From NCBI RefSeq assembly GCF_016429005.1, contig NZ_JAELTV010000017.1, positions 1-38,959 of the forward strand: DNA of 38,959 bases. Reading direction: 5' to 3'. This document shows positions 25,601 to 32,643 of this stretch, one piece after another. Below the pieces are notes generated by a model. It was not told the DNA's origin and did not search any database. It saw only the letters and a list, made by a program, of their open reading frames with translations. The position numbers and the translations under genes were made by a program. The first letter of the stretch is position 1, and each line of letters opens with the position of its first letter. The stretch comes from Pedobacter sp. ASV19. GTDB taxonomy: Bacteria; Bacteroidota; Bacteroidia; Sphingobacteriales; Sphingobacteriaceae.

Positions 25601-26173
25601 TATTCAAATGTGGCTCCTGGAGATATAAAATATAAAGATCTTAACGGAGATGGTAAAATCACACCAGCTGACCGGACTGTAATGGGAAAAGGAGATTATC
25701 CGGGAATTGTTTACGGACTTAGCCTGGGTGCTTCCTATAAAGGATTTGATTTGAATCTATTGATCCAGGGCGCAGCAAACGTTCAAAAATATATGACCGG
25801 ACTGAGTGAATGGGCGTTCACCAATAATGGCGTGCCCTCTGAAAAACATCTGGACCGATGGACACCTTCCAACCCTAATGCGAGCTATCCAAGATTGTTT
25901 AGTGCCAATTTGAATAACCAGGCACCCTCCACCTATTGGCTTCAAAATGGATCTTATGCCCGTTTAAAGAATCTTGAACTGGCCTATAATCTTCCGGCCT
26001 CCGTATTGTCGAAGGTTAAGCTTTCCAGCGTGAGGATCTATGTGAGCGGAACCAACCTGTTTACCGTTACCGGATTAAAGGATGTGGATCCTGAGGCTGC
26101 TTTCTCGGCTTTTGGAGCGGATTCTTATCTGATCCAAAAGTTATACAATATTGGTTTAAGTGTTAAATTTTAA
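22667..26173 (+). CDS. SusC/RagA-family TonB-linked outer-membrane receptor with STN domain
   Basis: A 1168-residue TonB-dependent importer. In order: a signal peptide within residues 32-57 (MRISLVIAILSITSMQFIFA, then VKAQS); an STN domain (about 60-115) that talks to FecR; a CarboxypepD_reg-like domain (about 130-205); a plug with the SusC hallmarks SLAGRLPGL and ISVLKDAGTAAVYGARAANG; and a 22-strand-type barrel ending in the terminal phenylalanine of LYNIGLSVKF. The reported start, ATG 22667, leaves 31 residues before the hydrophobic core; the ATG at 22760 is an alternative. SusD follows after 11 bp. The substrate is not evident because no hydrolase or binding protein lies next to it. Confidence 0.95.
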   Translation: MIFSAQKAEGRHGYYPFHGAAFNKRYLIRQVMRISLVIAILSITSMQFIFALNVKAQSISNVHISVQLNQESFLSVIDKIEKNTPFRFLYRNEEVKELNTLTLNYKDRTVEEVLQILLSNTSFSFKQVGQNILITKRKEILPANLGKHIPIRLGGQVVDEEGIPLGGVTVMLKGSNKYSTATDENGHFSLEIPDQNSRYLVFTHLGFTTKEVFYDKEVSQKIVLSYASGNLMEVVVLGYTSQKKVSITGSVATVSGEELKQSPSANVSNSLAGRLPGLIAYQGSGQPGYDDSRLLVRGLSSSTNSSPLIVIDGIPQEAVDRSGNIATAQLPHIDPNDIASISVLKDAGTAAVYGARAANGVILITTKRGEQGKTVLNYTFNGGWQKPTQLAKLVDSYTYATLANELYHNEGSFNPSAGKGYTDAQLEMIKSGSNPDLYANTNWYSALMKPSAFQQRHNLSLNGGTEKSKYFISAGYLDQDGAYAISGYKQYSLRSNLDADINKNLKLSLNLNGRQEKYTGQSANGVTSYYREISPLVPSQFSNGLYNYVTIPNGFSTLVNGSPYLMANGANGYSVSTQNVFESVGSLIYTMPFVPGLSAKGTLSYNKYYGTSKTFNQPYLTAIRNNDGSYSTKTTGQTKASLTETFNQRETLVAEASLNYQRTFGRHAVSAMALYTQTQNQGDYLLGSRTNFPSAAIDQLFAGDPTTAVTTGTAFKNARQSVVGRVSYNYEGKYLFESSFRYDGSDVFPKSDRFGFFPSVSAGWILSEESFLKDVKTINFLKIRASYGQLGNDRVGQYQYLNTYSLGTGLDGYYTFGNVDLQALVPGVIPNVSFTWEKANIVNLGFEAKLFNNLLGIEFDAFHKRTKDILSTRAFSVPATVGGSLPSENLAVVDNNGIEVAITHENKIGQVRYSVKPNLTLNKNKLIYTPEPAGYLSYQSAIGRPLTILPYGMSSFLGYVAEGLYQSAEEIKAGPTPLYSNVAPGDIKYKDLNGDGKITPADRTVMGKGDYPGIVYGLSLGASYKGFDLNLLIQGAANVQKYMTGLSEWAFTNNGVPSEKHLDRWTPSNPNASYPRLFSANLNNQAPSTYWLQNGSYARLKNLELAYNLPASVLSKVKLSSVRIYVSGTNLFTVTGLKDVDPEAAFSAFGADSYLIQKLYNIGLSVKF

Positions 26174-26184
26174 GAAATACACAG

Positions 26185-27771
26185 ATGAAAAGATATTTAA
26201 TAGTATTTACCCTGTTGCTGTTGGTTGTAGCCGGTTGCAAGAAGGATTTTCTGGACAGTAAGCCCCTTGATAAATACAGTGATGAAGATGTTTGGAGGGA
26301 CTCTACTTTGGCAGGATTGTTCCTCAATAACTTATATGCAACACTTCCTACGCAATTTGGAGGGACCATGACAGATGCTTATACAGATGAATTGTATTCC
26401 AGCGGAAATGTGAGCATCTATAATGGGACATTTCTGGCTTCGAGTGTCCCGTATTCCATTTCAAATGCTTATGACTATTCGTATACGAGCATCAGAAGGT
26501 GTAATATTTACCTTGAAAATGTAAACCGGTTGCCAGCCAGTACTGCTTTTAAGAAAAAAACAGCAGATCAGGCCAGGTTCATCAGGGCTTTTCAGTATGC
26601 CAACCTGATCAATTATTTTGGTTCAGTGCCTTTAATTACTCATGCTCAGAATCTGGATGAAAATTTAAATGTTGCCCGAAACAGTTATCAGGAGGTTGTT
26701 AACTTTATTGTAGCTGAAATGGATGCCATTAATACTGGGGCTAACCTTCCGTATAAATATACAGGTGCAGACGTTGGCCGTGTAACCCGGGGGGCGGCAC
26801 TGGCGTTAAAAAGCAGGGTATTGTTGTATGCAGCAAGTTATAATGGAGAATGGCAGAAAGCTTATGACGCGGCAAAAGCTGTTGTTGCTGTAGCTGGATC
26901 AGCTGGTTATGGGCTGTTTCCAAAATACGGGGAGATGTTCTTTTCTGCTAATGATAACAATACTGAAGTGATCTTTGATCATCAGTATAAACAGAATTTT
27001 CAGGGCTATAACGTTCATTTTTACAATTTACCCTGGGGTTTGGTGCCTCCCGGACCAAATGCCTTAAATCAACCTACCCAAAATATTGTCAATGAATACG
27101 AAATGGCGAATGGTAAAATGATTACTGAATCTGGATCGGGGTATGACGAAACCAAACCCTATGCCAACCGTGATCCTAGATTCGACGCCAGTATATTGTA
27201 TGATGGCTCGGTCTATACAGGGGTGACATTGGATTTTAAGCCGGGTTCTAATTTTAATCCAGACTACGCAGCCCTGACTACAGGTTATGCATTAAGAAAA
27301 ATGGAAGATCCGGCTTTTAATCCATTTGATACTTCGACCAGCTATGGGGGAGGGCAGAACAATATTCTGATCAGGTATGGTGAGATTTTGCTGAATCTGG
27401 CTGAAGCTGCTTTTGAATTGGGACAAACGGAGGAGGCAAGAACCTATGTGAACCAGGTTAGAGCCAGAGTAGGCATGCCACCTGTTGCTTCAGGGGCAAT
27501 AAGCAGGGATAAGATCAGGCATGAGCGGACTATTGAACTTGCTTTTGAGGGCACTCGTTTATGGGACATCCGCAGGTGGAAACTCGGGCCTGAAAAACTA
27601 GGAACACCACTTAACGGTATTTCTATTACCCAAACTGGCAATGGCCCTAGAGTATATACCCAGGTAAAAGTACAAGACAGAAACTTTGATCCTAAATTCT
27701 ATCTTTTCCCAATTTATCAAACTGAAATTGACAAAAATCCTAACCTGAAACCTAATAACCCAGGCTGGTAA
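26185..27771 (+). CDS. SusD/RagB-family substrate-binding lipoprotein
   Basis: The surface lipoprotein lid of the SusC transporter, 528 residues. Lipobox VAGC (C18) with KK after the Cys. The N-terminal SusD-like region starts KDFLDSKPLDKYSDEDVWRD, a TPR-like core contains QARFIRAFQYANLINYFGSV, and the C-terminal RagB/SusD region includes ILIRYGEILLNLAEAAFELG and ELAFEGTRLWDIRRW. The conserved final NPNLKPNNPGW is present, so the gene is complete. Cotranscribed with susC and with the TlpA-like gene 30 bp on. Confidence 0.96.
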   Translation: MKRYLIVFTLLLLVVAGCKKDFLDSKPLDKYSDEDVWRDSTLAGLFLNNLYATLPTQFGGTMTDAYTDELYSSGNVSIYNGTFLASSVPYSISNAYDYSYTSIRRCNIYLENVNRLPASTAFKKKTADQARFIRAFQYANLINYFGSVPLITHAQNLDENLNVARNSYQEVVNFIVAEMDAINTGANLPYKYTGADVGRVTRGAALALKSRVLLYAASYNGEWQKAYDAAKAVVAVAGSAGYGLFPKYGEMFFSANDNNTEVIFDHQYKQNFQGYNVHFYNLPWGLVPPGPNALNQPTQNIVNEYEMANGKMITESGSGYDETKPYANRDPRFDASILYDGSVYTGVTLDFKPGSNFNPDYAALTTGYALRKMEDPAFNPFDTSTSYGGGQNNILIRYGEILLNLAEAAFELGQTEEARTYVNQVRARVGMPPVASGAISRDKIRHERTIELAFEGTRLWDIRRWKLGPEKLGTPLNGISITQTGNGPRVYTQVKVQDRNFDPKFYLFPIYQTEIDKNPNLKPNNPGW

Positions 27772-27801
27772 TTGACCAAATCTTTAAAAATAAAATAGAA
27801 T

Positions 27802-28923
27802 ATGAAATTTAAATTCGTGGCTATAGCCGCAACAGGGCTTTTTTGTGTTGGACAGGTTTCAGCGCAAAACAACAATTACGTCATAAAAGGAACCATAAAA
27901 GGTGCCTCATCGGGTAGAGTTTATTTGGAACATGAAAATGAGAATAAAAAAGTGGTTACGGATTCGACTGTTTTAAGTTCGGAGGGGAATTTTCAATTCA
28001 AGGGAAAGGTGGTGAGCCCGCAATTTTATTCCATTAAGATGAAAGGGATTAAAAATCCTTCGACTTTTCTTTTGGAAAATGCAGCCATTACCTTTGCCGG
28101 ATCGAAGGATTCATTGAATAAAGCGGTCATTACCGGTTCTGAAAGCCAAAATGTTTATCTGGGTTTTTACAATGGTCCATGGAAGGCTATTACGAAAAAG
28201 GCCGGTGATATTTATCAGAGATTGGACAAGGCGGAGCAGGGGGGGAAGGTTAAACCAGACTCTTTGACCAGAGCTGGTTTTGATCGGGAATTCAGAGTTC
28301 TGGATACATTAAATCAGGCTGCTGTAAAGGATTATGTTAGTCAACACCCGGGATCGGTTGGCTCGGCCGCCATTATTTATGATCGTTTTATTGCTTATCC
28401 TAATTTTCCGGTAGCCAGATCTTTGTTTTCGATCTTAAGCCCGAAGGTACAGAAATCTTTAATTGGCCAACAGATCACCCATGCTTTTGCGCTGGATGAG
28501 AAAACGGCTACTGGTCAGATTGCTCCTGCAATTGCTATGGCAGATAAGGATGGAAAAATTGTTCATCTGTCTGATTTTAAAGGAAAATACGTAATGGTTG
28601 ATTTCTGGGCAAGCTGGTGTGGGCCTTGCAGGAAAGAAAATCCAAATGTAGTAGCGGCCTATAAGAAATATCATGATAAAGGTTTTGAAGTGCTGGGTGT
28701 TTCACTGGACTCTAATAAAGAATCCTGGCTAAAGGCGATTGCTGCAGACGGATTGACCTGGACGCATGTTTCTGACTTGAAGGGCTGGGCAAATGCTGCG
28801 GCTGCTGAATATGGAGTGAAGGCTGTGCCTGCTAGTTTTTTGATAGGCCCGGACGGCAAAGTGGTCGGCAAGGATTTGAGAGGTGAGGCATTGAATAAGA
28901 AATTGGGTGAATTGATGAAGTAG
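27802..28923 (+). CDS. TlpA-type thioredoxin protein with N-terminal DUF4369-like domain
   Basis: An exported 373-residue thiol-disulfide protein. Signal peptide 1-21 (ends QVSA), DUF4369-like beta domain (about 25-115; YVIKGTIKGASSGRVYLEHE), helical middle, and TlpA domain (about 235-373) with WCGPC (C273, C276) in VDFWASWCGPC. It is the last gene of the sigma/FecR/SusC/SusD locus, a common Pedobacter arrangement in which peroxiredoxin-like proteins accompany SusCD. It shares architecture and near-identical phrases ([24 protein letters not shown]) with the truncated gene at the left end. Unlike that one it has no lipobox. No terminator is evident after it. Confidence 0.93.
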   Translation: MKFKFVAIAATGLFCVGQVSAQNNNYVIKGTIKGASSGRVYLEHENENKKVVTDSTVLSSEGNFQFKGKVVSPQFYSIKMKGIKNPSTFLLENAAITFAGSKDSLNKAVITGSESQNVYLGFYNGPWKAITKKAGDIYQRLDKAEQGGKVKPDSLTRAGFDREFRVLDTLNQAAVKDYVSQHPGSVGSAAIIYDRFIAYPNFPVARSLFSILSPKVQKSLIGQQITHAFALDEKTATGQIAPAIAMADKDGKIVHLSDFKGKYVMVDFWASWCGPCRKENPNVVAAYKKYHDKGFEVLGVSLDSNKESWLKAIAADGLTWTHVSDLKGWANAAAAEYGVKAVPASFLIGPDGKVVGKDLRGEALNKKLGELMK

Positions 28924-29056
28924 AAGCCATTAGTCATCTTAAACAGGAAGAGATTTCCAGAGTATTGTTAAAAAGAGTGTCTTATTTAGAATTATTATAT
29001 TTATAATTTGGATTAATTCTATATAATACTTTCCTTTGCATCATATTTAACAAATA

Positions 29057-29422
29057 ATGCAAAACACAACTCTGGAAGTCTCTACTCATTTAGCCGAAGT
29101 TTATAGCACAGTTAAGGGTGCTGTTTATCAGTCTGACAGTGAAAAATGCTGGTATGTTGACTTTGCAGGAAAGATGGCCAAATTTGACTACAGGAATATT
29201 CTTAAATTGAAAAAAGCAATCTATGCGATTGATATTGAAGAAATTTTACTGAACAGTTCAAAAACGGCTGATGTGGAGATTGTATTTATTTGTGCTTGTG
29301 AGCATTGCTACGTATTGACCCTGCTGGAGATCATTTCTTTTAAAGAATTGCTTGAAGGTACCTTTGTGATGTTAAGCCTGAACCAGATCCTGCACGATCG
29401 CTTATACAGAATAGCGGCTTAA
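29057..29422 (+). CDS. Hypothetical protein, 121 residues
   Basis: I do not recognise the family. The protein has no signal peptide or membrane segment and mixes predicted beta and alpha elements (CWYVDFAGKMAKFDYRNILK; ILLNSSKTADVEIVFICAC). Cys31 and the cluster C79, C81, C84 around H83 (CACEHC) could bind a metal. It is preceded by an AT-rich 133-bp spacer and followed 113 bp on by ferritin in the same direction, which gives a weak hint at iron or redox biology. The codon use looks like its neighbours. Confidence 0.7.
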   Translation: MQNTTLEVSTHLAEVYSTVKGAVYQSDSEKCWYVDFAGKMAKFDYRNILKLKKAIYAIDIEEILLNSSKTADVEIVFICACEHCYVLTLLEIISFKELLEGTFVMLSLNQILHDRLYRIAA

Positions 29423-29491
29423 TTCCTGGCTTAACTGGTTTTAGACTCTTTCCATATTATTCTCCGATGCTTTAATTTAAATTTATAGCAC

Positions 29492-29499
29492 TATTTTTG
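29492..29499 (+). promoter_or_regulatory. -7 promoter element (TATTTTTG) of the ferritin gene
   Basis: A perfect TAnnTTTG. It overlaps the upstream in-frame TTG at 29497, ruling that codon out as start. Confidence 0.55.
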
Positions 29500-29535
29500 A
29501 TTTATACATTATTGAAAAAATTAAATCAAGAGGCC

Positions 29536-30072
29536 ATGAAAGATATCATTCGAGTAAAAAGTTTAATCTCTGCAGATGTAGAGACCTTGTTAAACCAGCA
29601 GATCAAGAAAGAAGCGCAGTCTTCATCAGCTTATCTTTCTATGGCATCATGGTGTGACAGAAATGGTTTTGACAATTCTGCTGAATACTTTTTTAAACAG
29701 GCAGAAGAAGAAAGACAGCACCAGATGAAATTCTTCAGATATGTATTGGATATGGGAGGAACTGCTTTGTCTCCTGAAATTACCAATGTGAAGATAGAAT
29801 ACAATTCTTTCCGGGAAATTTTTGAAGAAGCCCTGGATCAGGAGATCAGCGTAACGCAGTCCATCAAAAATATAGCAGCGCGTTGCCATAAGGAACAGGA
29901 TTACGTAACGGTAGAATTCTTAAACTGGTTCTTTAAAGAGCAAAGAGAAGAAGAATATAAAGCCAGAAGAGCCCTGGAATTGTTTGATCTGATTGGTGAA
30001 GAAGGTACAGGTAGATGGGAGATCGACAAACATGTGGGTAAAATCCATTACGGTAACGAAGCCGGAGAATAA
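29536..30072 (+). CDS. Ferritin (non-haem, bacterial FtnA-like)
   Basis: The iron-storage shell protein; it oxidises Fe(II) and stores ferric mineral in the cytoplasm. 178 residues from the ATG at 29536. The ferroxidase site can be matched to E. coli FtnA: E26, E59, H62 (in AEEERQHQ), E103, Q136 and E139 (in KEQREEEYKARR). The open frame extends 13 codons upstream to a TTG, but that lies inside the -7 box. The C-terminal tail (GRWEIDKHVGKIHYG) is longer than in E. coli. A hairpin terminator follows, then a tiny Lys/Cys-rich gene. Confidence 0.95.
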   Translation: MKDIIRVKSLISADVETLLNQQIKKEAQSSSAYLSMASWCDRNGFDNSAEYFFKQAEEERQHQMKFFRYVLDMGGTALSPEITNVKIEYNSFREIFEEALDQEISVTQSIKNIAARCHKEQDYVTVEFLNWFFKEQREEEYKARRALELFDLIGEEGTGRWEIDKHVGKIHYGNEAGE

Positions 30073-30103
30073 CAGACCAGTTTAATTCTGGTGAAATATA
30101 AAG

Positions 30104-30137
30104 CCTGTCGGCGCTAAAAACGCTGACAGGTTCATTT
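30104..30137 (+). terminator. Intrinsic terminator after ferritin
   Basis: CCTGTCGGCG pairs with CGCTGACAGG (one G-U) around a 7-base loop, followed by TTCATTT. A smaller hairpin CCAG/CTGG precedes it at 30077-30091. Confidence 0.7.
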
Positions 30138-30158
30138 GTAAAATAGAACCAGATTAAA

Positions 30159-30275
30159 GTGGGAAAGAAAGATAAAGAACACAAAAAGCATTCTAAGAAA
30201 GATAAAAAGAAAAAGAAAGAATGCTGTGAGAAATACAAAAAGGGCAAAAGATGTGACAATTGCCCTTTCGGATAG
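30159..30275 (+). CDS. Small Lys-rich, Cys-rich protein (38 residues)
   Basis: GTG at 30159 opens a 38-codon frame. The protein starts MGKKDKEHKKHSKKDKKKKK, then carries a compact cysteine cluster CCEKYKKGKRCDNCP (C22, C23, C32, C35) and ends FG. An in-frame TAG at 30144 limits the start; there is no ATG. The arrangement CC-x8-C-x2-C suggests a small zinc or iron site behind a strongly basic tail that could bind nucleic acid. I believe similar short proteins occur in related Bacteroidota, but I cannot verify it here. It lies between the ferritin terminator and the convergent WrbA-RidA gene. A perfect 9-bp hairpin overlaps its last codons. Confidence 0.6.
   Translation: MGKKDKEHKKHSKKDKKKKKECCEKYKKGKRCDNCPFG
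30240..30269 (+). terminator. Hairpin overlapping the end of the small Cys-rich gene
   Basis: AAAGGGCAA and TTGCCCTTT pair perfectly around a short loop inside the last codons, so the coding end also serves as a probable terminator toward the convergent gene. The T-tract is only three bases. Confidence 0.5.
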
Positions 30276-30298
30276 GTTTAGAATGTTCTGTTTTTTAC

Positions 30299-31480
30299 TT
30301 ATTCCAATTCAAAAACAGCTTGAATCTCCACCGGAGAATTCATTGGCAGGGAAGAAGCTCCGATAGTTGCACGGGTGTGTAAACCCTTCTCCTTAAAAAT
30401 ACTCCCCAATAAGTCGGAAGCCTCATTCATGAGCATAGCATGTTTGGCATAGCCGGCAGGGGTATAGAAATATCCCGTCAATTGTACCGCTTGTTTGACA
30501 TGGTCCAGGTTACCGCCTGCAGCCTCTTTTAAAACTGCAAGAACATTAAGAAGCGTTTGCCTCGTGGCCATTTTTGCCTGTTCTTCGGTAACGTCTTCTC
30601 CAACCTTCCCTGCATATTCTATTTTTCCTTGTTTTAAAGCGATCTGATTAATAAAAACCAGTTTTCCTGATACTTGGTATGGTTTATAATTTCCGACTGG
30701 TTTAGGCGCGTCTGGGAGGGTGATGCCTAGTTTTCGCAATTGGGCTTCAATATGGTCGCTTTCCGGTAGTTTAGTATTCATGCTGTTTTTTAAAAGTTGC
30801 TGACCTTTTGCTGCTTTGGCCAATGCATAACCCTGTAATGTCGCTAATTGTAGTTCTCCCGAAGAGGGACGAGCAGATCCCGGGGCACCTGCCAGGGAGG
30901 TTGTACCAAATGAAGTATTGCCTTGTGGAATACTTTTGTCAATTTCTCCGCTCCCCATAATCCCTGTAGGGACCAGTGTCATTCCGTGAATAGCTAAAGT
31001 ATTCCAGAATGAAAGTATAGCGGCTTCCCGTCCTGCTCCACTGCCTGCAGACATGAATACAGTAGCAGGAATACCCTCCAGTTGTCTTGCTGTCCAGATG
31101 GCAACAGACTGGTCCAGAAAATAACGCATATCCGCACTCATATTGCCAAAATGAACGGCTGAGCCAAAAGCGATACCGTCATAAGCGGTGAGGTCATTAA
31201 TATGAGCATAAGGGATATTGGCAAAAGGCATTTTACTTTCATTTTCCAGGCCTTTTATTCTGGGTACCTGTTTAAGGATGGCTTTTGTGCCTTCCAGTTT
31301 TTCAATCCCTGTTGCTATGGCCTGGGCCAATTTGTAAGTGCCACCCTGTTCTGTGTTAAATAATACCAGTATACGGGTATCGGTTTGCTCTTTCATGACG
31401 GCTAATGTGGTTAGAGGCAGGCTTGATAGGAATAAAATTCCTGCAAGGCAGCCTTTTTTAATTAAATCTATTAAACTCAT
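30299..31480 (-). CDS. Exported WrbA-like flavodoxin fused to a RidA domain
   Basis: 393 residues with two unrelated domains. Residues 1-28 form a hydrophobic export signal or N-terminal anchor (CLAGILFLSSLPLTTLAV). Residues about 34-215 match the WrbA NAD(P)H:quinone oxidoreductase: ILVLFNTEQGGTYKLAQAIA (FMN phosphate loop), AFGSAVHFGNMSADMRYFLD, and GSGAGREAAILSFWNTLAIH. Residues about 245-393 are a RidA/YjgF/UK114 domain ending RATIGASSLPMNSPVEIQAV, with R370 and E385 at the usual ligand site. RidA proteins hydrolyse reactive enamines/imines; WrbA reduces quinones. Both are normally separate cytosolic proteins, so fusion plus export signal is odd. Divergent from an AraC-type regulator; a near-match -7 box GACCTTTG is at 31506-31513. 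Confidence 0.88.
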   Translation of the reverse strand: MSLIDLIKKGCLAGILFLSSLPLTTLAVMKEQTDTRILVLFNTEQGGTYKLAQAIATGIEKLEGTKAILKQVPRIKGLENESKMPFANIPYAHINDLTAYDGIAFGSAVHFGNMSADMRYFLDQSVAIWTARQLEGIPATVFMSAGSGAGREAAILSFWNTLAIHGMTLVPTGIMGSGEIDKSIPQGNTSFGTTSLAGAPGSARPSSGELQLATLQGYALAKAAKGQQLLKNSMNTKLPESDHIEAQLRKLGITLPDAPKPVGNYKPYQVSGKLVFINQIALKQGKIEYAGKVGEDVTEEQAKMATRQTLLNVLAVLKEAAGGNLDHVKQAVQLTGYFYTPAGYAKHAMLMNEASDLLGSIFKEKGLHTRATIGASSLPMNSPVEIQAVFELE

Positions 31481-31540
31481 ATGGGTTTGTTCTTAAATAA
31501 CAGGGGCAAAGGTCTGCAATATCACCTGTGTTTAAATATC

Positions 31541-31548
31541 TATCTTTG
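31541..31548 (+). promoter_or_regulatory. -7 promoter element (TATCTTTG) of the araC-type gene
   Basis: A perfect TAnnTTTG, 25 bp before the ATG at 31574 and downstream of the ATG at 31481, which it therefore excludes as a start. Confidence 0.6.
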
Positions 31549-31573
31549 CCAATTACATATTAAAAAACGACAA

Positions 31574-32353
31574 ATGGATAAAGCAAGATTTTGTCATCTG
31601 ACAGTAGATGCTGTAGATAAGGAGGCGTATGTTTGGCATGAAGCAGACTGGAAATTTTCCGAGGAGTGGCATACCCATCACATGGGGCAACTCATCTATG
31701 TAGAAAAGGGAGTTCAGTATTTACATACGGAAAACAGGACCTATCTTTTGCCTACGCACCACTGTGCCTGGATCCCTCCGGGAGTAGCGCACCGGAGTTC
31801 TTCACCAGCCAGTCAGGTATACCTTCGATGTCTTTTTTTTACGGTTAATGAGGAGCTGACTTTTTTTAAAGAACTGAACATTTTTCATACCCCAAAAGTG
31901 TTAAGGGAAATGATTTTTTTTACGGAGCAATGGTCAAGGCTGGAAGAAAAAGATCCGGTCGAATTTGATTTTTTGAGAGGGCTGAAAAGCATCCTTCCAC
32001 TGAGCTTTAAACAGGCCATTCCACTGGCGCTTCCGGTGCCCCGGAACCCCCGTATTTCAGACATAGTCAGCTACCTTTCGGACCCACTTTCTGTACAGCT
32101 TAAATCAACTCAGATCGCAGCTCAATTTAACCTTTCCGTTCGTACGATGGAACGCCTGTTTAAGAAGGACACCGGAATCACTTTTGCCGGGTATGTTAAG
32201 CTGATGAAAATCATTAAGGCGGTAGAACTTTTGTCATTAGACGGAGAAAGCGTGAAGAGTGTAGCCTATAGGGTAGGGTACGAAAGCGTCTCTACTTTTA
32301 GCAATACTTTTTATGCTTTGCTTGGTGTGAGACCTCAAGATATGCTTGCTTAA
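31574..32353 (+). CDS. AraC-family transcriptional regulator
   Basis: 259 residues from the preferred ATG. A cupin-type sensor domain at the N-terminus (HTHHMGQLIYVEKGVQYLHT and HHCAWIPPGVAHRS) is followed by the C-terminal pair of HTH motifs (QLKSTQIAAQFNLSVRTMER and VKSVAYRVGYESVSTFSNTF). The open frame runs 31 codons further upstream to an ATG next to the neighbouring gene's start, but the promoter box lies within that stretch. It is divergent from the WrbA-RidA gene, the common layout for a regulator and its target; the inducer may be a quinone or electrophile, by inference only. Confidence 0.93.
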   Translation: MDKARFCHLTVDAVDKEAYVWHEADWKFSEEWHTHHMGQLIYVEKGVQYLHTENRTYLLPTHHCAWIPPGVAHRSSSPASQVYLRCLFFTVNEELTFFKELNIFHTPKVLREMIFFTEQWSRLEEKDPVEFDFLRGLKSILPLSFKQAIPLALPVPRNPRISDIVSYLSDPLSVQLKSTQIAAQFNLSVRTMERLFKKDTGITFAGYVKLMKIIKAVELLSLDGESVKSVAYRVGYESVSTFSNTFYALLGVRPQDMLA

Positions 32354-32423
32354 AATCTAAAATACGGTGATAAATTTATATGTTAATTTTTAGTTTATTT
32401 AAATATCATAATTTATAGATATA

Positions 32424-32497
32424 TAGATATTTAAAAAAATGTTCCTAAAAATTTTTAGGAATTGAGTTTTTATTTAGTTGATGGTCTTAAATATCTA
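32424..32497. repeat. Nested palindromes: 20-nt palindrome inside an 11-bp inverted repeat
   Basis: TTCCTAAAAATTTTTAGGAA (32442-32461) is perfectly self-complementary. It sits between TAGATATTTAA (32424-32434) and TTAAATATCTA (32487-32497), a perfect inverted pair. It could be a terminator for the araC-type gene, a dimeric-repressor operator for the operon downstream, or both. Confidence 0.75.
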
Positions 32498-32627
32498 TTT
32501 TTCAATATTTTATTTTTAAATTTATAAAATTTGGCGCGGGAATGGTTTAACGGTTTTTTTTAAGAAAAAACGGAAAATCTGGACTTAAATGAGTAAATAA
32601 ATCTTCGCCTCGGAGCGTTCGTTTGTG

Positions 32628-32635
32628 TATATTTG
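32628..32635 (+). promoter_or_regulatory. -7 promoter element (TATATTTG) of the HCxGKC-SCO operon
   Basis: A perfect TAnnTTTG eight bases before the ATG at 32644. It overlaps the in-frame TTG at 32623, so the ATG is the start and the 5' leader is nearly absent. Confidence 0.6.
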
Positions 32636-32643
32636 CGCTCAGA

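Larger units (their letters stand above)
32354..32643. other. AT-rich intergenic region with nested palindromes and a promoter
   Basis: 290 bp without a gene. It holds a perfect 20-nt palindrome (32442-32461) flanked by an 11-bp inverted repeat, a T8/A6 stretch near 32550-32571, and a perfect -7 box at 32628. Apart from the last 100 bases it is extremely AT-rich. Confidence 0.8.

Noticed and set aside
20798-28923. Calling the SusCD locus a polysaccharide utilisation locus
   Set aside because: No carbohydrate-active enzyme is present in the window, so the cargo cannot be assigned.
29933-30259. 108-codon minus-strand open frame over the ferritin end
   Set aside because: Composition (Phe/Ser/Leu-rich) reflects the complement of Lys/Glu codons of ferritin and the small Cys-rich gene; no family resemblance.
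30299-31480. WrbA-RidA as two adjacent genes merged by a frameshift error
   Set aside because: The frame is continuous with a coherent linker and no internal stop or start signal at the junction. A sequencing error that removed a stop cannot be fully excluded without reads.
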